DNA of 64,000 nucleotides from Dactylosporangium fulvum (GCF_025137375.1 NZ_CP073720.1:5418501-5482500); one strand, 5' to 3'; shown: positions 33,865 through 42,876, counted from the stretch's first letter. Numbers and translations: made by a program. The notes: a model not told the origin generated them from the sequence alone.

Positions 33865-35463
33865 TCACGCGCTCGTGGCGGCCGCCTCCTCGGGGGTCAG
33901 GCGCAGCGGGACCACCGCCGACCGTGCGGCCGCCGCGGGTGGGGCCGGGTCCGCCGGGCGGCGGGTGTGCCAGTCGGTCACCGCCTGGTAGGCGGCGGCG
34001 ACCTCCAGCAGGCGGTCCTCCTCGTACGGGCCGGCGCCCAGGATCGTGCCGACCGGCACCGCCGGGTTGGCGCCCGCCGCGGCGAAGCCGATCGGCAGGC
34101 CCAGTTCCGGCAGGCCCAGGATGTCGAACGGGACCGGGCCGGTCTGCAGCAGCACGTCGCACTTCGACAGGACCCCGTCGAGGACCTCGCGCAGCAGATG
34201 GTGCTTGGCCCGCTGCCCGGTCAGCCACTCGTCGCCGGACAGGAACAGGCCCTGCAGCCAGCTCAGCAGCGAGACGCCGAACAGCTTGGGGTCCCGCTGC
34301 AGGTACGGCAGGAAGGGCTCGGTCCGCTCGCTGAGCCGGATGTTGTTGAAGGTCCCGGTGAGCAGGCCCCAGTCGGCCGGATACGTCACGTCGACCAGCT
34401 TCGCGCCCGGGACGGACGCCAGCGTGTCCAGGAACGCGCGGCGCACCGTGGCCTGGCCGCCGGTCAGGTAGTCGGGCGGCACCCCGATCGTCGTGGCGCG
34501 GCGCAGCACGACCTTGCCCTTCTTGCGCACCGGCAGCGCCGCCGTGACGAGATCCGGTACCGCCGGCAGGCCCAGCGTGCGCGGGTCGTTCGGGTCCGGG
34601 CCGGCGAGCACGGCCAGCATGACGGCGGCGTCGAGCGCGTCGCGGGCGAGCGGGCCGGAGTGGTCGCGGGTGTACGACAGCGGGATGACGCCGTAGATGG
34701 AGGTGCGCCCCATCGTCGGCTTGAGCCCGGTGAGGTTCTGCTGGTTCGACGGGTTGACGATGCTGCCGCCGGTCTGCGTGCCGATGGAGGAGGACGCCAT
34801 CCGGCCGGCCACCGCGGTCGCGGGACCGGTCGACGAGCCGCCCGGGTCGACCGACGGGTCCTGCGGCGTCCACGCGTTGACGGTGGTCACGGTGCCGTTG
34901 GGGCTGGTGGCGCGGGTCGTCGCGAGCGGGCCCATCTGACCCTTGCCGACGACGATGCCCCCGGCCGCCTTGAGCCGGGCGACGGCCGTCGCGTCGTACT
35001 TCGGGACGAAGCCCTCGAAGATGAACGAGTTCGCGGTGGTGGGCACACCGGCGGTGAAGTAGTTGTCCTTGACGCACAGCGGGATGCCGGCGAGCGGCCC
35101 GGTCCGGCGCCGGTCGGCGGCCTTCGCCGCGGCCCGGGCCGCGTCCGCGGTCGTGGCGTTGAACGCCCGGTAGGTGCCGTCGAAGCGGGCGATCCGGTCC
35201 AGGTGCGCCTCGACGAGGGCGGCGGCGGTCAGCGCGCGGTGCCGCATGAGCGTGACGGCCTCGGCGAGCGTCGCCTCGGTGGGGTCCTTGCGCGCCTCGG
35301 GCCGCACGGCGACGTCGGGCACCTCGACGGGCCGCTTCCCGCCCTGCGTGAACGCGGGAGCCGCGCTCGCCGCGGTCACCGGCAGCGCGGTGGCGGCGGC
35401 GGTACCGGCGGCGACGGCCGCCGACCGGGCGAGGAACGTCCGGCGGTTCAGTTCGCGGCTCAT
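33865..35463 (-). CDS. Exported amidase-signature hydrolase
   Basis: The 532-residue protein has a Tat-type signal peptide (NRRTFLARSAAVAAGTAAAT, cleavage after ASA at about 33). The amidase-signature triad is complete: Lys132 in LCVKDNYFTAG, cis-Ser210 in PGGSSTGPA and nucleophile Ser234 in GTQTGGSI. The preferred amide substrate is unknown. Its ATG overlaps the stop of the upstream small gene by four bases (ATGA), so the two are translationally coupled. Related amidases act on small aliphatic or aromatic amides or on peptides. Confidence 0.92.
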   Translation of the reverse strand: MSRELNRRTFLARSAAVAAGTAAATALPVTAASAAPAFTQGGKRPVEVPDVAVRPEARKDPTEATLAEAVTLMRHRALTAAALVEAHLDRIARFDGTYRAFNATTADAARAAAKAADRRRTGPLAGIPLCVKDNYFTAGVPTTANSFIFEGFVPKYDATAVARLKAAGGIVVGKGQMGPLATTRATSPNGTVTTVNAWTPQDPSVDPGGSSTGPATAVAGRMASSSIGTQTGGSIVNPSNQQNLTGLKPTMGRTSIYGVIPLSYTRDHSGPLARDALDAAVMLAVLAGPDPNDPRTLGLPAVPDLVTAALPVRKKGKVVLRRATTIGVPPDYLTGGQATVRRAFLDTLASVPGAKLVDVTYPADWGLLTGTFNNIRLSERTEPFLPYLQRDPKLFGVSLLSWLQGLFLSGDEWLTGQRAKHHLLREVLDGVLSKCDVLLQTGPVPFDILGLPELGLPIGFAAAGANPAVPVGTILGAGPYEEDRLLEVAAAYQAVTDWHTRRPADPAPPAAAARSAVVPLRLTPEEAAATSA

Positions 35464-35756
35464 CGCCCACCCACCCGTCCGGTCCAGGCCTCGGTGATGG
35501 AGGGGTACTCGAGGGGCGGTGCGAGCTGCTGGCTCTGCGCGGGGTCGCCGTCGCCCGGCCGCCAGCCGTTGACAGCGGCCGGGTTGTTCAGCACGAACGA
35601 CCGCAGCGAGGCGAGGACCTGCGCCTGGGTCGGCGCGCCGGTGACCGGGTCGGGCGTGGTGGGCAGGAGGTTGATGTCGACACCGGAGATGGCCAGCCGG
35701 GCGACGACGAACGCGTTGAGCTGGTCAGTGGACAGGGATGATGGGCCAACGGTCAT
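35460..35756 (-). CDS. Small protein coupled to the amidase
   Basis: A 98-residue soluble protein with no recognised domain. Its composition (LNAFVVARLAISGVDINLLP, QAQVLASLRSFVLNNPAAVN) suggests two helices and a disordered tail. It is the first gene of a two-gene unit, and the ATGA overlap implies similar amounts of both products, so it may be a subunit or chaperone of the exported amidase. It lacks a signal peptide, unlike the amidase; Tat substrates can export partners by co-transport. Confidence 0.7.
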   Translation of the reverse strand: MTVGPSSLSTDQLNAFVVARLAISGVDINLLPTTPDPVTGAPTQAQVLASLRSFVLNNPAAVNGWRPGDGDPAQSQQLAPPLEYPSITEAWTGRVGGR

Positions 35757-36000
35757 GTGCACACTCCGCGACGCGATGGACGCGGCGGCACGGGCCGCCG
35801 CGTGAAGATCGCATCCGGTGGCGGTTTCCCCGCCGCGACACGGCCGTAACGATCTTGTTTACATCCGTCATCGCGGCTGCATTTCGAGAGTGTTGGCGTT
35901 CTCATGTCTGGCGTCAGGTCTCGGCCGTCGAAAAAGTTGCCGGACGGAGACACTCGGTGGCACACAGTGGCGCCGGTCGAGCCGGGCGGCGTAGCGAGGA

Positions 36001-37044
36001 TCAGGCGGCGCCGGGGCGGGGCGGTGCGGTGCTGCGGCGGTGGACCAGCGTCGGGGCCACCCGCGGGTCGGGCTCCGGGCGGTCCGGGCCCTCCCGCAGG
36101 TCGGCCTCGACGACCCGCAGCAGGGCGGCGATGCAGCGGCGGCCGACCTCGTCGAAGTCCTGGCGGATCGTGGTCAGCGGCGGCGAGAGGAACTCGGCCT
36201 CGGGGATGTCGTCGAAGCCGACGATGCTGACGTCGTCGGGGACCCGGATGCCGTGCTCGTGGAAGGCGCGCATCATGCCGAGGGCCATCTGGTCGTTGCC
36301 GGCGAACACGGCCGTCACGTCGTCGCGGCCGGCCAGCTCCAGCCCCGCCGCGTAGCCGGACCGGGCGCTCCAGTCACCGGTCATCAGCTTCGGCGCGGCC
36401 AGGCCCGCCTCCTCGAGCGTGGTGCGCCAGCCCTCGATGCGGCCGTGGGTCTCCAGCCAGTCGCGCGGGCCGGACAGGTGCCACACCTTGCGGTGGCCGA
36501 GCTCCAGCAGGTGCCGCACCGCGAGCCGGGCACCCGTCACCTGATCGACCGAGATCGCCGGGATCTCGCCGCCGGTGTCGGACTCCACGGCGACGGCGGC
36601 CATGCCCATCGGCATGTTGTGCAGCGCCGCGGCCGCCGCGGTCTGCGGCGCGATCACCACGACCCCGGCGACGGACTGGTCGGCCAGCGCGCTGAGTGCC
36701 GACACCATCCCGGCGTGGTCGACCTGCTCCAGGGTCACGATGCTGACCCCGTAGCCCGCGGCGCGGGCCGCGCGCTCGATGCCGAGGAGGGTCGAGGCGG
36801 GCCCGTACAGGATCGTGTCGAAGCTGACGACGCCGACGACCCGGGACCGCCGGCCGGCGAGGCCGCGGGCCATCGCGTTGGGCCGGTAGTTGAGCTGGCG
36901 GACGGCCTCCAGGACCCTGGCGCGGGTCGCGGGGCTCACGCTGGGGTGGTTGTTGAGGACCCGGGAGACGGTCTGATGGGAAACGCCGGCGAGCCTCGCC
37001 ACGTCGTTCATGACAGCGGCCCTGTTATGGCCTGTCACACGCAT
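36001..37044 (-). CDS. LacI-family transcriptional regulator
   Basis: The 347-residue repressor has the helix-turn-helix and hinge (MNDVARLAGVSHQTVSRVLN to YRPNAMARGL) followed by a periplasmic-binding-protein-like sugar domain (VVGVVSFDTILYGPAS, VFAGNDQMALGM, DVSIVGFDDIPEAEFLSPPL). No sugar transporter or hydrolase adjoins, so its regulon is elsewhere, possibly including the chitinase. A palindrome at 37064-37077 just upstream would allow autoregulation. An inner start at 37011 is possible. Confidence 0.95.
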   Translation of the reverse strand: MRVTGHNRAAVMNDVARLAGVSHQTVSRVLNNHPSVSPATRARVLEAVRQLNYRPNAMARGLAGRRSRVVGVVSFDTILYGPASTLLGIERAARAAGYGVSIVTLEQVDHAGMVSALSALADQSVAGVVVIAPQTAAAAALHNMPMGMAAVAVESDTGGEIPAISVDQVTGARLAVRHLLELGHRKVWHLSGPRDWLETHGRIEGWRTTLEEAGLAAPKLMTGDWSARSGYAAGLELAGRDDVTAVFAGNDQMALGMMRAFHEHGIRVPDDVSIVGFDDIPEAEFLSPPLTTIRQDFDEVGRRCIAALLRVVEADLREGPDRPEPDPRVAPTLVHRRSTAPPRPGAA

Positions 37045-37063
37045 CGCCCACCCCCGGTGTTGA

Positions 37064-37077
37064 TGTCAGCGCTGCCA
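37064..37077. promoter_or_regulatory. LacI-type palindrome upstream of the LacI gene
   Basis: TGTCAGCGCTGCCA is symmetric at 12 of 14 positions around a central CG, the usual geometry of LacI-family operators, and lies 20 bases before the LacI start codon. Probable autoregulatory site. Confidence 0.5.
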
Positions 37078-37117
37078 CGATAGGCCGCCGGCGCCGGGAT
37101 TGCGTACGGTGACCTCC

Positions 37118-37207
37118 ATGCGAGCGAAGCAGACCGCGCGCCTGACGGCGGTCGCGTTGACCGCCACCAAGACCGTCGACCGGGACGGCAACGTCGTCAG
37201 CGGCTGA
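37118..37207 (+). pseudogene. 29-codon start fragment of a lost gene
   Basis: ATG 37118 has a TACGGT box at 37105-37110 seven bases upstream, a leaderless arrangement. It reads MRAKQTARLTAVALTAT, the beginning of an export signal, then KTVDRDGNVVSG and a stop. A complete signal peptide is missing, and the frame ends within the 3' end of the subtilase remnant on the other strand. I take it as a truncated gene start, though a functional short peptide cannot be excluded. Confidence 0.35.
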
Positions 37208-37397
37208 CCCAGGCCCCCGGCCAGGTGCTGTCCCTGGCCCAGACGATGCCCGGGCCCCCGGCGCCGGGGATCGCGCGGGCCGCCGGGAGGTCGGGGTCGG
37301 CCAGCAGCATCCTGGCGAGCACCCCGGTCACGGTGGCGGCGGCGAACGAGGTACCGCTCCAGGCGGTCCACCCGTGGCGCCATCCGGCGTCGGCCGG
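37197..37397 (-). pseudogene. C-terminal fragment of an S8 (subtilisin-like) protease
   Basis: Read on the minus strand, WTAWSGTSFAAATVTGVLA is the catalytic-Ser block of peptidase S8 (normally SGTSFAAP), followed by a plausible C-terminal tail to TGA at 37199-37197. Nothing of the Asp or His blocks is present. The homology stops near 37397, exactly where the CHAT fragment begins on the opposite strand. Confidence 0.7.
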
Positions 37398-37936
37398 CAC
37401 CGGGGCTGCCGCACGCCACCGCCGAGGTCGCCGCCCTCGCGCGGCGGTCCCCGGGGGCGCGGCGGCGCACCGGCCGGCGGGCCACCGTGGAGGCGGTGCT
37501 CGGCGCCCTCGACGGCGCGGACCTCGCGCACGTCGCGGCACACGGACTGTTCCGGTCGGACAACCCGCTCTTCTCGGCGCTACGGCTGGTCGACGGCCCG
37601 CTGACCGTCTACGACCTGGAGCGCCTCGCCCGGCCGCCCCGGCGGGTGGTGCTGTCGGCCTGCGAGTCGGGGCTTTCCGCGGTGCACCCCGGGGACGAAC
37701 TGCTCGGCCTGACCGCCGCCCTGCTGGGGCTGGGTGCCACGAGCCTGGTCGCGTCGGTGGTGCCGGTCCCCGACGCGGCGACCCGCCCGTTCATGCTGCG
37801 GCTGTACCGCCACCTGCGCTCGGGTGCGGGACCCGCGGCGGCCCTCGCGCGGGCGCGGCGGGACCTGGCGGGCGCCGACCCGGCGGCCCGGGTGGCGGCG
37901 GCGGGCTTCGCCTGTTTCGGCGCCGGATTCGCCTGA
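37398..37936 (+). pseudogene. C-terminal CHAT-protease domain, 5' end missing
   Basis: From about 37398 the frame reads PGLPHATAEVAALARRSPGA, then LAHVAAHGLFRSDNPLF (catalytic His), VVLSACESGLS (catalytic Cys) and a normal end at 37936. This is the caspase-like CHAT domain, with both catalytic residues intact. CHAT proteins usually carry long N-terminal TPR or other sensor regions, which are gone, and there is no start codon or ribosome-binding site at the left edge. A GTG at 37487 would omit conserved sequence. CHAT proteases act in defence, for example with gasdermins, or in uncharacterised signalling. Confidence 0.75.
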
Positions 37937-37954
37937 CGGCGGCTGCCGTCAGGC
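37931..37954. terminator. Terminator hairpin, CHAT remnant/TetR
   Basis: A perfect 10-bp stem (GCCTGACGGC with its complement) has a 4-base loop. It spans the stop codons of the convergent CHAT remnant and TetR gene. Confidence 0.75.
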
Positions 37955-38593
37955 GGGCGCCGACAGCACCGCCTCGCGCAGGGCGGCGGCGAGCCAGTCC
38001 CGGTAGCGCTCCTCGGGCCAGCCGCTGTCGAGCACGAGCGCGGCGTAGTGCGCCGGGTCGTTGAGCAGCCACACGAGGTCGACCGACCGCTGCTCGTCGG
38101 GCAGCGGGGTCAGCTCGGCGGCCCGCCGCACGACCATCGTGGCGCCCGCCCTGCGGTTGGCGCAGAGCGTCCGCCACAGCTCGGCGATGTCGTCGGCGTC
38201 GTCGGCCGCACGGCGCGCGGTCTCGAACAGCCGCGCGGCCCGCCGGGCGATGATGAGGCACACGTCGGCGTACGCGCCGAGCAGCTCTCCCGCCGTCGCC
38301 GCCTGCCAGATGGGGGCGAACCAGGGCCGCTGTGCGACCGGGACCGGCTCGTCGTCGCCGGCGAGCGCCTGGTCGAGCACCTGGCGCAGCAGCGCGGGCT
38401 TCGAGCCGAACGCCGCGAACACCGTCGGCCGGGCCACGCCCGCGGCTGCGGCGACGTCGGCGAGGGACGTCGCGGCGTAGCCCTTCGCGACGAACAGCTC
38501 GGCGGCGGCCTCGACGACGGCACGCCGGGTGCGCCGCGCGCCCTCCTCACGGACCGCGGAACGGTACTGGCGCTTTCCCTTGACTTCGTCCAT
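37949..38593 (-). CDS. TetR/AcrR family regulator
   Basis: The 214-residue repressor has the N-terminal helix-turn-helix AAELFVAKGYAATSLADVA to FAAFGSKPALL and a C-terminal ligand domain of unknown specificity. It is divergent from the cupin gene, and a dyad ATACT-N5-AGTAT at 38603-38617 lies between the starts. The usual reading is repression of its own gene and the cupin gene. Confidence 0.92.
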   Translation of the reverse strand: MDEVKGKRQYRSAVREEGARRTRRAVVEAAAELFVAKGYAATSLADVAAAAGVARPTVFAAFGSKPALLRQVLDQALAGDDEPVPVAQRPWFAPIWQAATAGELLGAYADVCLIIARRAARLFETARRAADDADDIAELWRTLCANRRAGATMVVRRAAELTPLPDEQRSVDLVWLLNDPAHYAALVLDSGWPEERYRDWLAAALREAVLSAPA

Positions 38594-38602
38594 CGGTCCG
38601 CC

Positions 38603-38617
38603 ATACTAGCGAAGTAT
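38603..38617. promoter_or_regulatory. ATACT-N5-AGTAT dyad, TetR operator candidate
   Basis: A perfect 5-bp dyad with a 5-base spacer sits in the 61-base divergent region between the TetR and cupin starts. It overlaps TAGTAT on the minus strand, the probable -10 box of the TetR gene. Confidence 0.5.
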
Positions 38618-38654
38618 TCAGTAGACGTCGGTATGTTCAATCCGGGGAGCGGTC

Positions 38655-39149
38655 ATGGAGACGACGACAAAGGCGTATGTCCGCCGGGACGGCGACGGCG
38701 AGGCCCTGTGGTTCCTGGGCAGCCTGGTGACCGTCAAGGCGGCCGCCGAGCAGACCGGCGGCCGGCTCACCGTGGTGGAGTTCGTCAACCCGGCGGGCTT
38801 CGCGCCGCCGGTGCACAAGCACCTCGACGAGGACGAGATGTTCTACGTGCTGTCCGGCTCGGCGCGCTTCCGGTGCGGCGACGACACCTTCGAGGCCGGC
38901 CCGGGCGACTTCGTGCTCCTGCCGTCGGGCATTCCGCACACGTTCCTGGTCGACGCCGGTGCGCCGCTGCGCACGCTCCAGCTCACCACCCCGGCGGGCT
39001 TCGAGCGCTTCGCCGCCGAGGTGGGCGCCCCGGCCCCGGAGCGCCGCCTGCCCGACCCGGGCCCTGTCGATCCGGCGGCCCTCGCGGAGATCGCCGCCCG
39101 CCACGCCGTCGAACTGCTCGGCCCACCCCCGTCGGAGCTCCCCCTCTGA
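38655..39149 (+). CDS. Cupin-domain protein
   Basis: The 164-residue small beta-barrel protein has the cupin motif 1 PPVHKHLDEDEMFYVLSG (metal-binding His, His, Glu) and motif 2 GPGDFVLLPSGIPHTF (His). It resembles quercetin-dioxygenase-like single-domain cupins; enzyme or binding role unknown. ATG 38655 follows GGGGAG. It is probably the target of the divergent TetR regulator. Confidence 0.9.
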   Translation: METTTKAYVRRDGDGEALWFLGSLVTVKAAAEQTGGRLTVVEFVNPAGFAPPVHKHLDEDEMFYVLSGSARFRCGDDTFEAGPGDFVLLPSGIPHTFLVDAGAPLRTLQLTTPAGFERFAAEVGAPAPERRLPDPGPVDPAALAEIAARHAVELLGPPPSELPL

Positions 39150-39276
39150 CGGGCCACCGGCACGGGCCACCGGCGGGAAAGGTCTGACCGCCAGGGACCC
39201 CACCTGCACCGCAGCGGCACCCCCGGTGCGGTGCGGTTCCGCTCAGGACGGGCGGGGCCGCACCGATCATCGGGCC

Positions 39277-41502
39277 ATGTCGGAGATGGCGCTGGAACGG
39301 CACGAGGGTGATTACCGCGCCCGCCAGGTCAGGCTGGCCACCGGGATCGGCGTCGGTGTGATCCTCATCGGCGCGCTCCGGGTCTGGTACGACTGGCACG
39401 GCGACCCGTGGCTCGTCTGGCTCCTGGTCGCCGCCGCGGTCGTCCAGGGCGCGCTCGCCGCGCTGCCCTGGCGCCGGATCATCTTCCGGTCGTGGACCAA
39501 CCAGCTGTTCATCGCCTGGTGGCTGACCAACGTCGTGCTGCTGCTGGGGTTCGCCGCCTACGACACGGCCGCCCTGGCGATCTACCCGGCCGGGGTCACG
39601 CTCGTGCTCGCCTCGACCGCCGCCGTGGCCTCCGGCCGGGCCGCCGCCGGCATCGGCGCGGTCTCGCTCGCCGGATACCTCTGGCTGGCCACCAGCCGCG
39701 ATCATCCGGTCGACACCACCCTCGCGGCGCTCACGGCCGCGCTCATGATCGGGGTCACCTGGTTCGGCGTCCGCACCGCGGGCGACCGCCGCCGCCTGGA
39801 CGCGGCCCGGCGCCTGGCCGAGCGCAAGGTGGAGGCCCTGCTGGAGAACTCGTCCGACGCCGTCATCGCGGTCATGCCCACCGGCGGGGTCACGTACGTG
39901 AGCCCGTCGGTCCGCACCGTCCTCGGGTACGACCCGGACTACATCACCGGCGACGTGCTGGCCGACATCACCCACCCCGACTACCTGCCGACCCTCATGG
40001 AGTGGTGGGCGGCGGTCTGCGCCGCCCCGCCCGGTGTGACCGAGCGGGCCGAGTCCCGCGTCCGCCGCGGCGACGGCAGGTGGATGCACGCCGAGGTCAC
40101 CGGCACCAACCTCCAGCACGACCCGTCGCTGGGGGCGGCCGTGCTGAGCATCCGCGACATCACCGCACGCAAGGAGCTCGAGGAGGAGCTGACCCGGCAG
40201 GCGTTCGCCGACTCGCTCACCGGCATGCCGAACCGGGCGCTGTTCCGCGACCGGCTCGAGCACGCCATCGCCCGCAACCGGCGCGGCGGTGGGCGGGTCA
40301 CCCTCCTGCTGGTCGACCTCGACGACTTCAAGCTCGTCAACGACAGCCTCGGGCACAACGCCGGCGACCAGCTCATCGCGACCACGGCGCTGCGGCTGCA
40401 CCAGCAGCTGCGCGCGTCGGACACGCTCGCGCGGCTCGGCGGCGACGAGTTCGCGGTCCTCGTCGAGGACGTCGACGAGCTCGAGGCGATGGACCTCGCC
40501 GAGCGGCTGCTCACCGCGATCCGCCGGCCGTTGCGGCTGGGCAACCGCGAGGTCGTCACCTCGGCGAGCATCGGCGTGGCCACCGCGAAGGCCGGCGACG
40601 GCGACGACGGGCCGGACCCGGGCGAGCTGCTGCGCAACGCCGACCTGGCGATGTACGCCGCGAAGGGCGACGGGCGCGACCGGTACGCGCTGTTCGACCC
40701 CGCCATGTACGCCGACATCCTGCGGGAGGCGGAGGAGCGCGCGGAGCTGGAGCGGGCCCTGGCCCTCGAGGAGTTCGTCGTCCACTACCAGCCGATCGTG
40801 GACCTGCCGACCAGCCGGCTCATCGGCGTCGAGGCGCTGGTGCGCTGGGAGCACCCGGTGCGCGGGATGCTCGGGCCGGGCGCGTTCATCCCGCTGGCCG
40901 AGTCGACGGGCCTCATCGTGCCGCTCGGCCGGTGGGTGCTGCGCCAGGCGTGCGAGCAGCTGGCCGCCTGGCGCACCGAGTTCGACACGGCGTCCGGCAT
41001 CCGGGTCAACGTCAACCTGTCGGCGCGGCAGTTCCAGCACGAGGGCCTCGTCGAGGAGGTCGCCGGGATCCTGCGGGAGACCGGCGTGGACCCGCACCAG
41101 ATCGTCCTGGAGATCACCGAGTCGCTGCTGATGCAGGACACCGAGTCGACCATCGACACCCTCGGCCGGCTCAAGGCGCTCGGTGTCCGGCTCGCCATCG
41201 ACGACTTCGGCACCGGATACTCGTCGCTGTCGTACCTCAAGCGCTTCCCGGTCGACATCCTGAAGATCGACCGCTCGTTCGTGGACGACATCGACACGGT
41301 CGACGGCGACGCGACCCTCGCCGAGGCCGTGGTCCAGCTCGGCCGGGCGCTGCAGCTGCAGACGGTGGCGGAGGGCATCGAGACCGCCGAGCAGTGGTCG
41401 ACGCTGCAGGACCTGGGCTGTGAGTACGGCCAGGGGTACCTGTTCGCCAAGCCGGGCGCCGCCTCGGAGATCTCGTCGATCCTCGGCGGCGCCCGGGTCT
41501 GA
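39277..41502 (+). CDS. Membrane PAS-GGDEF-EAL cyclic-di-GMP protein
   Basis: This 741-residue protein has about five N-terminal membrane helices (to about 170), a PAS domain (VEALLENSSDAVIAVMPTGG to ITARKELEEEL), a GGDEF domain with intact GGDEF at 388-392, and an EAL domain with EAL at 519-521, DDFGTGYSSL and KIDRSF. Both catalytic motifs look intact, so it could make and degrade cyclic-di-GMP, which controls sporulation and development in streptomycetes through BldD. The ATG at 39277 has no strong Shine-Dalgarno. It converges with the chitosanase gene with a 4-base gap. Confidence 0.94.
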   Translation: MSEMALERHEGDYRARQVRLATGIGVGVILIGALRVWYDWHGDPWLVWLLVAAAVVQGALAALPWRRIIFRSWTNQLFIAWWLTNVVLLLGFAAYDTAALAIYPAGVTLVLASTAAVASGRAAAGIGAVSLAGYLWLATSRDHPVDTTLAALTAALMIGVTWFGVRTAGDRRRLDAARRLAERKVEALLENSSDAVIAVMPTGGVTYVSPSVRTVLGYDPDYITGDVLADITHPDYLPTLMEWWAAVCAAPPGVTERAESRVRRGDGRWMHAEVTGTNLQHDPSLGAAVLSIRDITARKELEEELTRQAFADSLTGMPNRALFRDRLEHAIARNRRGGGRVTLLLVDLDDFKLVNDSLGHNAGDQLIATTALRLHQQLRASDTLARLGGDEFAVLVEDVDELEAMDLAERLLTAIRRPLRLGNREVVTSASIGVATAKAGDGDDGPDPGELLRNADLAMYAAKGDGRDRYALFDPAMYADILREAEERAELERALALEEFVVHYQPIVDLPTSRLIGVEALVRWEHPVRGMLGPGAFIPLAESTGLIVPLGRWVLRQACEQLAAWRTEFDTASGIRVNVNLSARQFQHEGLVEEVAGILRETGVDPHQIVLEITESLLMQDTESTIDTLGRLKALGVRLAIDDFGTGYSSLSYLKRFPVDILKIDRSFVDDIDTVDGDATLAEAVVQLGRALQLQTVAEGIETAEQWSTLQDLGCEYGQGYLFAKPGAASEISSILGGARV

Positions 41503-41506
41503 GCCG

Positions 41507-42856
41507 CTAGGCCGGGATGGTGTACGGGTCGCCGTAGACCTTCCAGGTCAGCGGCGGGTCGAGGTCGAAGTTGCGGTTGTTCAGGAACACCCGCTGGGCG
41601 GTGTCGACGCGGCTGGTGTCGCTGTGCGCCTCCTCGGTCTTCATCGCCGCCACCCGGGCGTCGAGGAAGGCGTGCAGGTACGTCGCCTCGTCGCCGCCCT
41701 GCGACGGCGGCTTCGCCTTCGCCGTCGCGGCCCGGCGGATGCCGCCGAAGCTGACCGCGCTGTTGCCGGGGCCGTGCATGACGATCGCGTCGTAGTAGAT
41801 GAACTGGCCGAGCGCCCGCAGCCCGTCGGCCTTGGCCTGCTGGACGGACGGGTTGAAGTACACCCGGTCGCGCTCGTCGTCCTGTGCCCTGGTGAACTGC
41901 GGATCCGCGGCGGCGGTCCGCCAGTCGCGGGTGAAGTTCGGATCCAGGCCGGCGTGTGAGGCGGTGCCGTTGACGCCGCGCAGGGCGGGCAGGTATTTCG
42001 CCAGGACGTTGCCGGGCACCCGCTGCGTGTAGCGCTCGACGAGTTCCAGCATGTCGCCGGTGCCGGAGCAGAAGCCGATGATGCCGGCGGTGTAGCCGCG
42101 GCCGTCACCGATGTCCTCGATGTACTTGTACTGTGCCTTCCAGTCCAGCGACGAGTTCTCCGCCGAGGACACCAGCTGCATGGCGATGTCCTTCTTGCGC
42201 GGGTCGGTGAGGTCCTTCCCGGCGGTGGGGCTCTTCGTCGGGCTCGGGCTCGTCGCCGGACCGGTGCCGGGGCCGCGGGACGGGCTCTGCGACGCTGACG
42301 GGCCCCCTGACGGACCTGCGGACGGGCTCGACGACGAGGTCGGTGACGGCGACGGGCCGGTGCTCGTCCCGTACACCTTGAACTCCCACAGCGAGTAGCC
42401 CCACTGCGTGCCGCGCGCGGTCCCGAGCAGGCGCACGTAACGGCCCGACCCGGTGAGGCCGGTCAGGTCGTCGGTGGCGCCGTTGCCGGTGGTGGTGCTG
42501 GAGATCGTGGTCCAGGTGGTGCCGTCGTGCGACGTCTGGAGCTGGTAGGCCGTGCCGTAGGCGGCCTCCCAGCTGAGGTTCACGTGCGTGACGGCGCGGG
42601 TGGCACCGAGGTCGACCTGGATCCACTGGGGGTCGGAGCCTTCGGCGCTCGCCCAGCGGGTGCCGGTGTTGCCGTCGAACGCCTGCGCGGCGCCGAGCGA
42701 CGCCGTCTCGACCGACGACGAGGTCGCCGGCCTGCCCTGCGACAGCAGGGTCTCCGCCGCGGCGTCCGCACCGCGGGTGACCAGGAACGTCGTCACCGAG
42801 CCGGCGACGAGCAGGGTCGCGGCGCCCAGGCCGGCCAGCCTGAGTGGGTGGTTCAC
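41507..42856 (-). CDS. Secreted GH46 chitosanase with F5/8-type CBM
   Basis: Hydrolyses chitosan outside the cell. The 449 residues have an N-terminal signal (LAGLGAATLLVAGSVTTFLV), a discoidin/CBM32 domain (about 36-164), a long Ser/Pro/Gly linker (167-215) and a GH46 domain. The GH46 pair is Glu233 (SSAENSS) and Asp251 (IEDIGDGRGYTAG), with the 18-residue spacing known for CsnN174. The GTG start at 42856 has GGAGG six bases upstream. A near-ideal promoter with a 23-bp palindrome over the start site indicates tight repression. Confidence 0.95.
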   Translation of the reverse strand: MNHPLRLAGLGAATLLVAGSVTTFLVTRGADAAAETLLSQGRPATSSSVETASLGAAQAFDGNTGTRWASAEGSDPQWIQVDLGATRAVTHVNLSWEAAYGTAYQLQTSHDGTTWTTISSTTTGNGATDDLTGLTGSGRYVRLLGTARGTQWGYSLWEFKVYGTSTGPSPSPTSSSSPSAGPSGGPSASQSPSRGPGTGPATSPSPTKSPTAGKDLTDPRKKDIAMQLVSSAENSSLDWKAQYKYIEDIGDGRGYTAGIIGFCSGTGDMLELVERYTQRVPGNVLAKYLPALRGVNGTASHAGLDPNFTRDWRTAAADPQFTRAQDDERDRVYFNPSVQQAKADGLRALGQFIYYDAIVMHGPGNSAVSFGGIRRAATAKAKPPSQGGDEATYLHAFLDARVAAMKTEEAHSDTSRVDTAQRVFLNNRNFDLDPPLTWKVYGDPYTIPA

Positions 42857-42876
42857 GAGGCGCCTCCAAACCGAGA

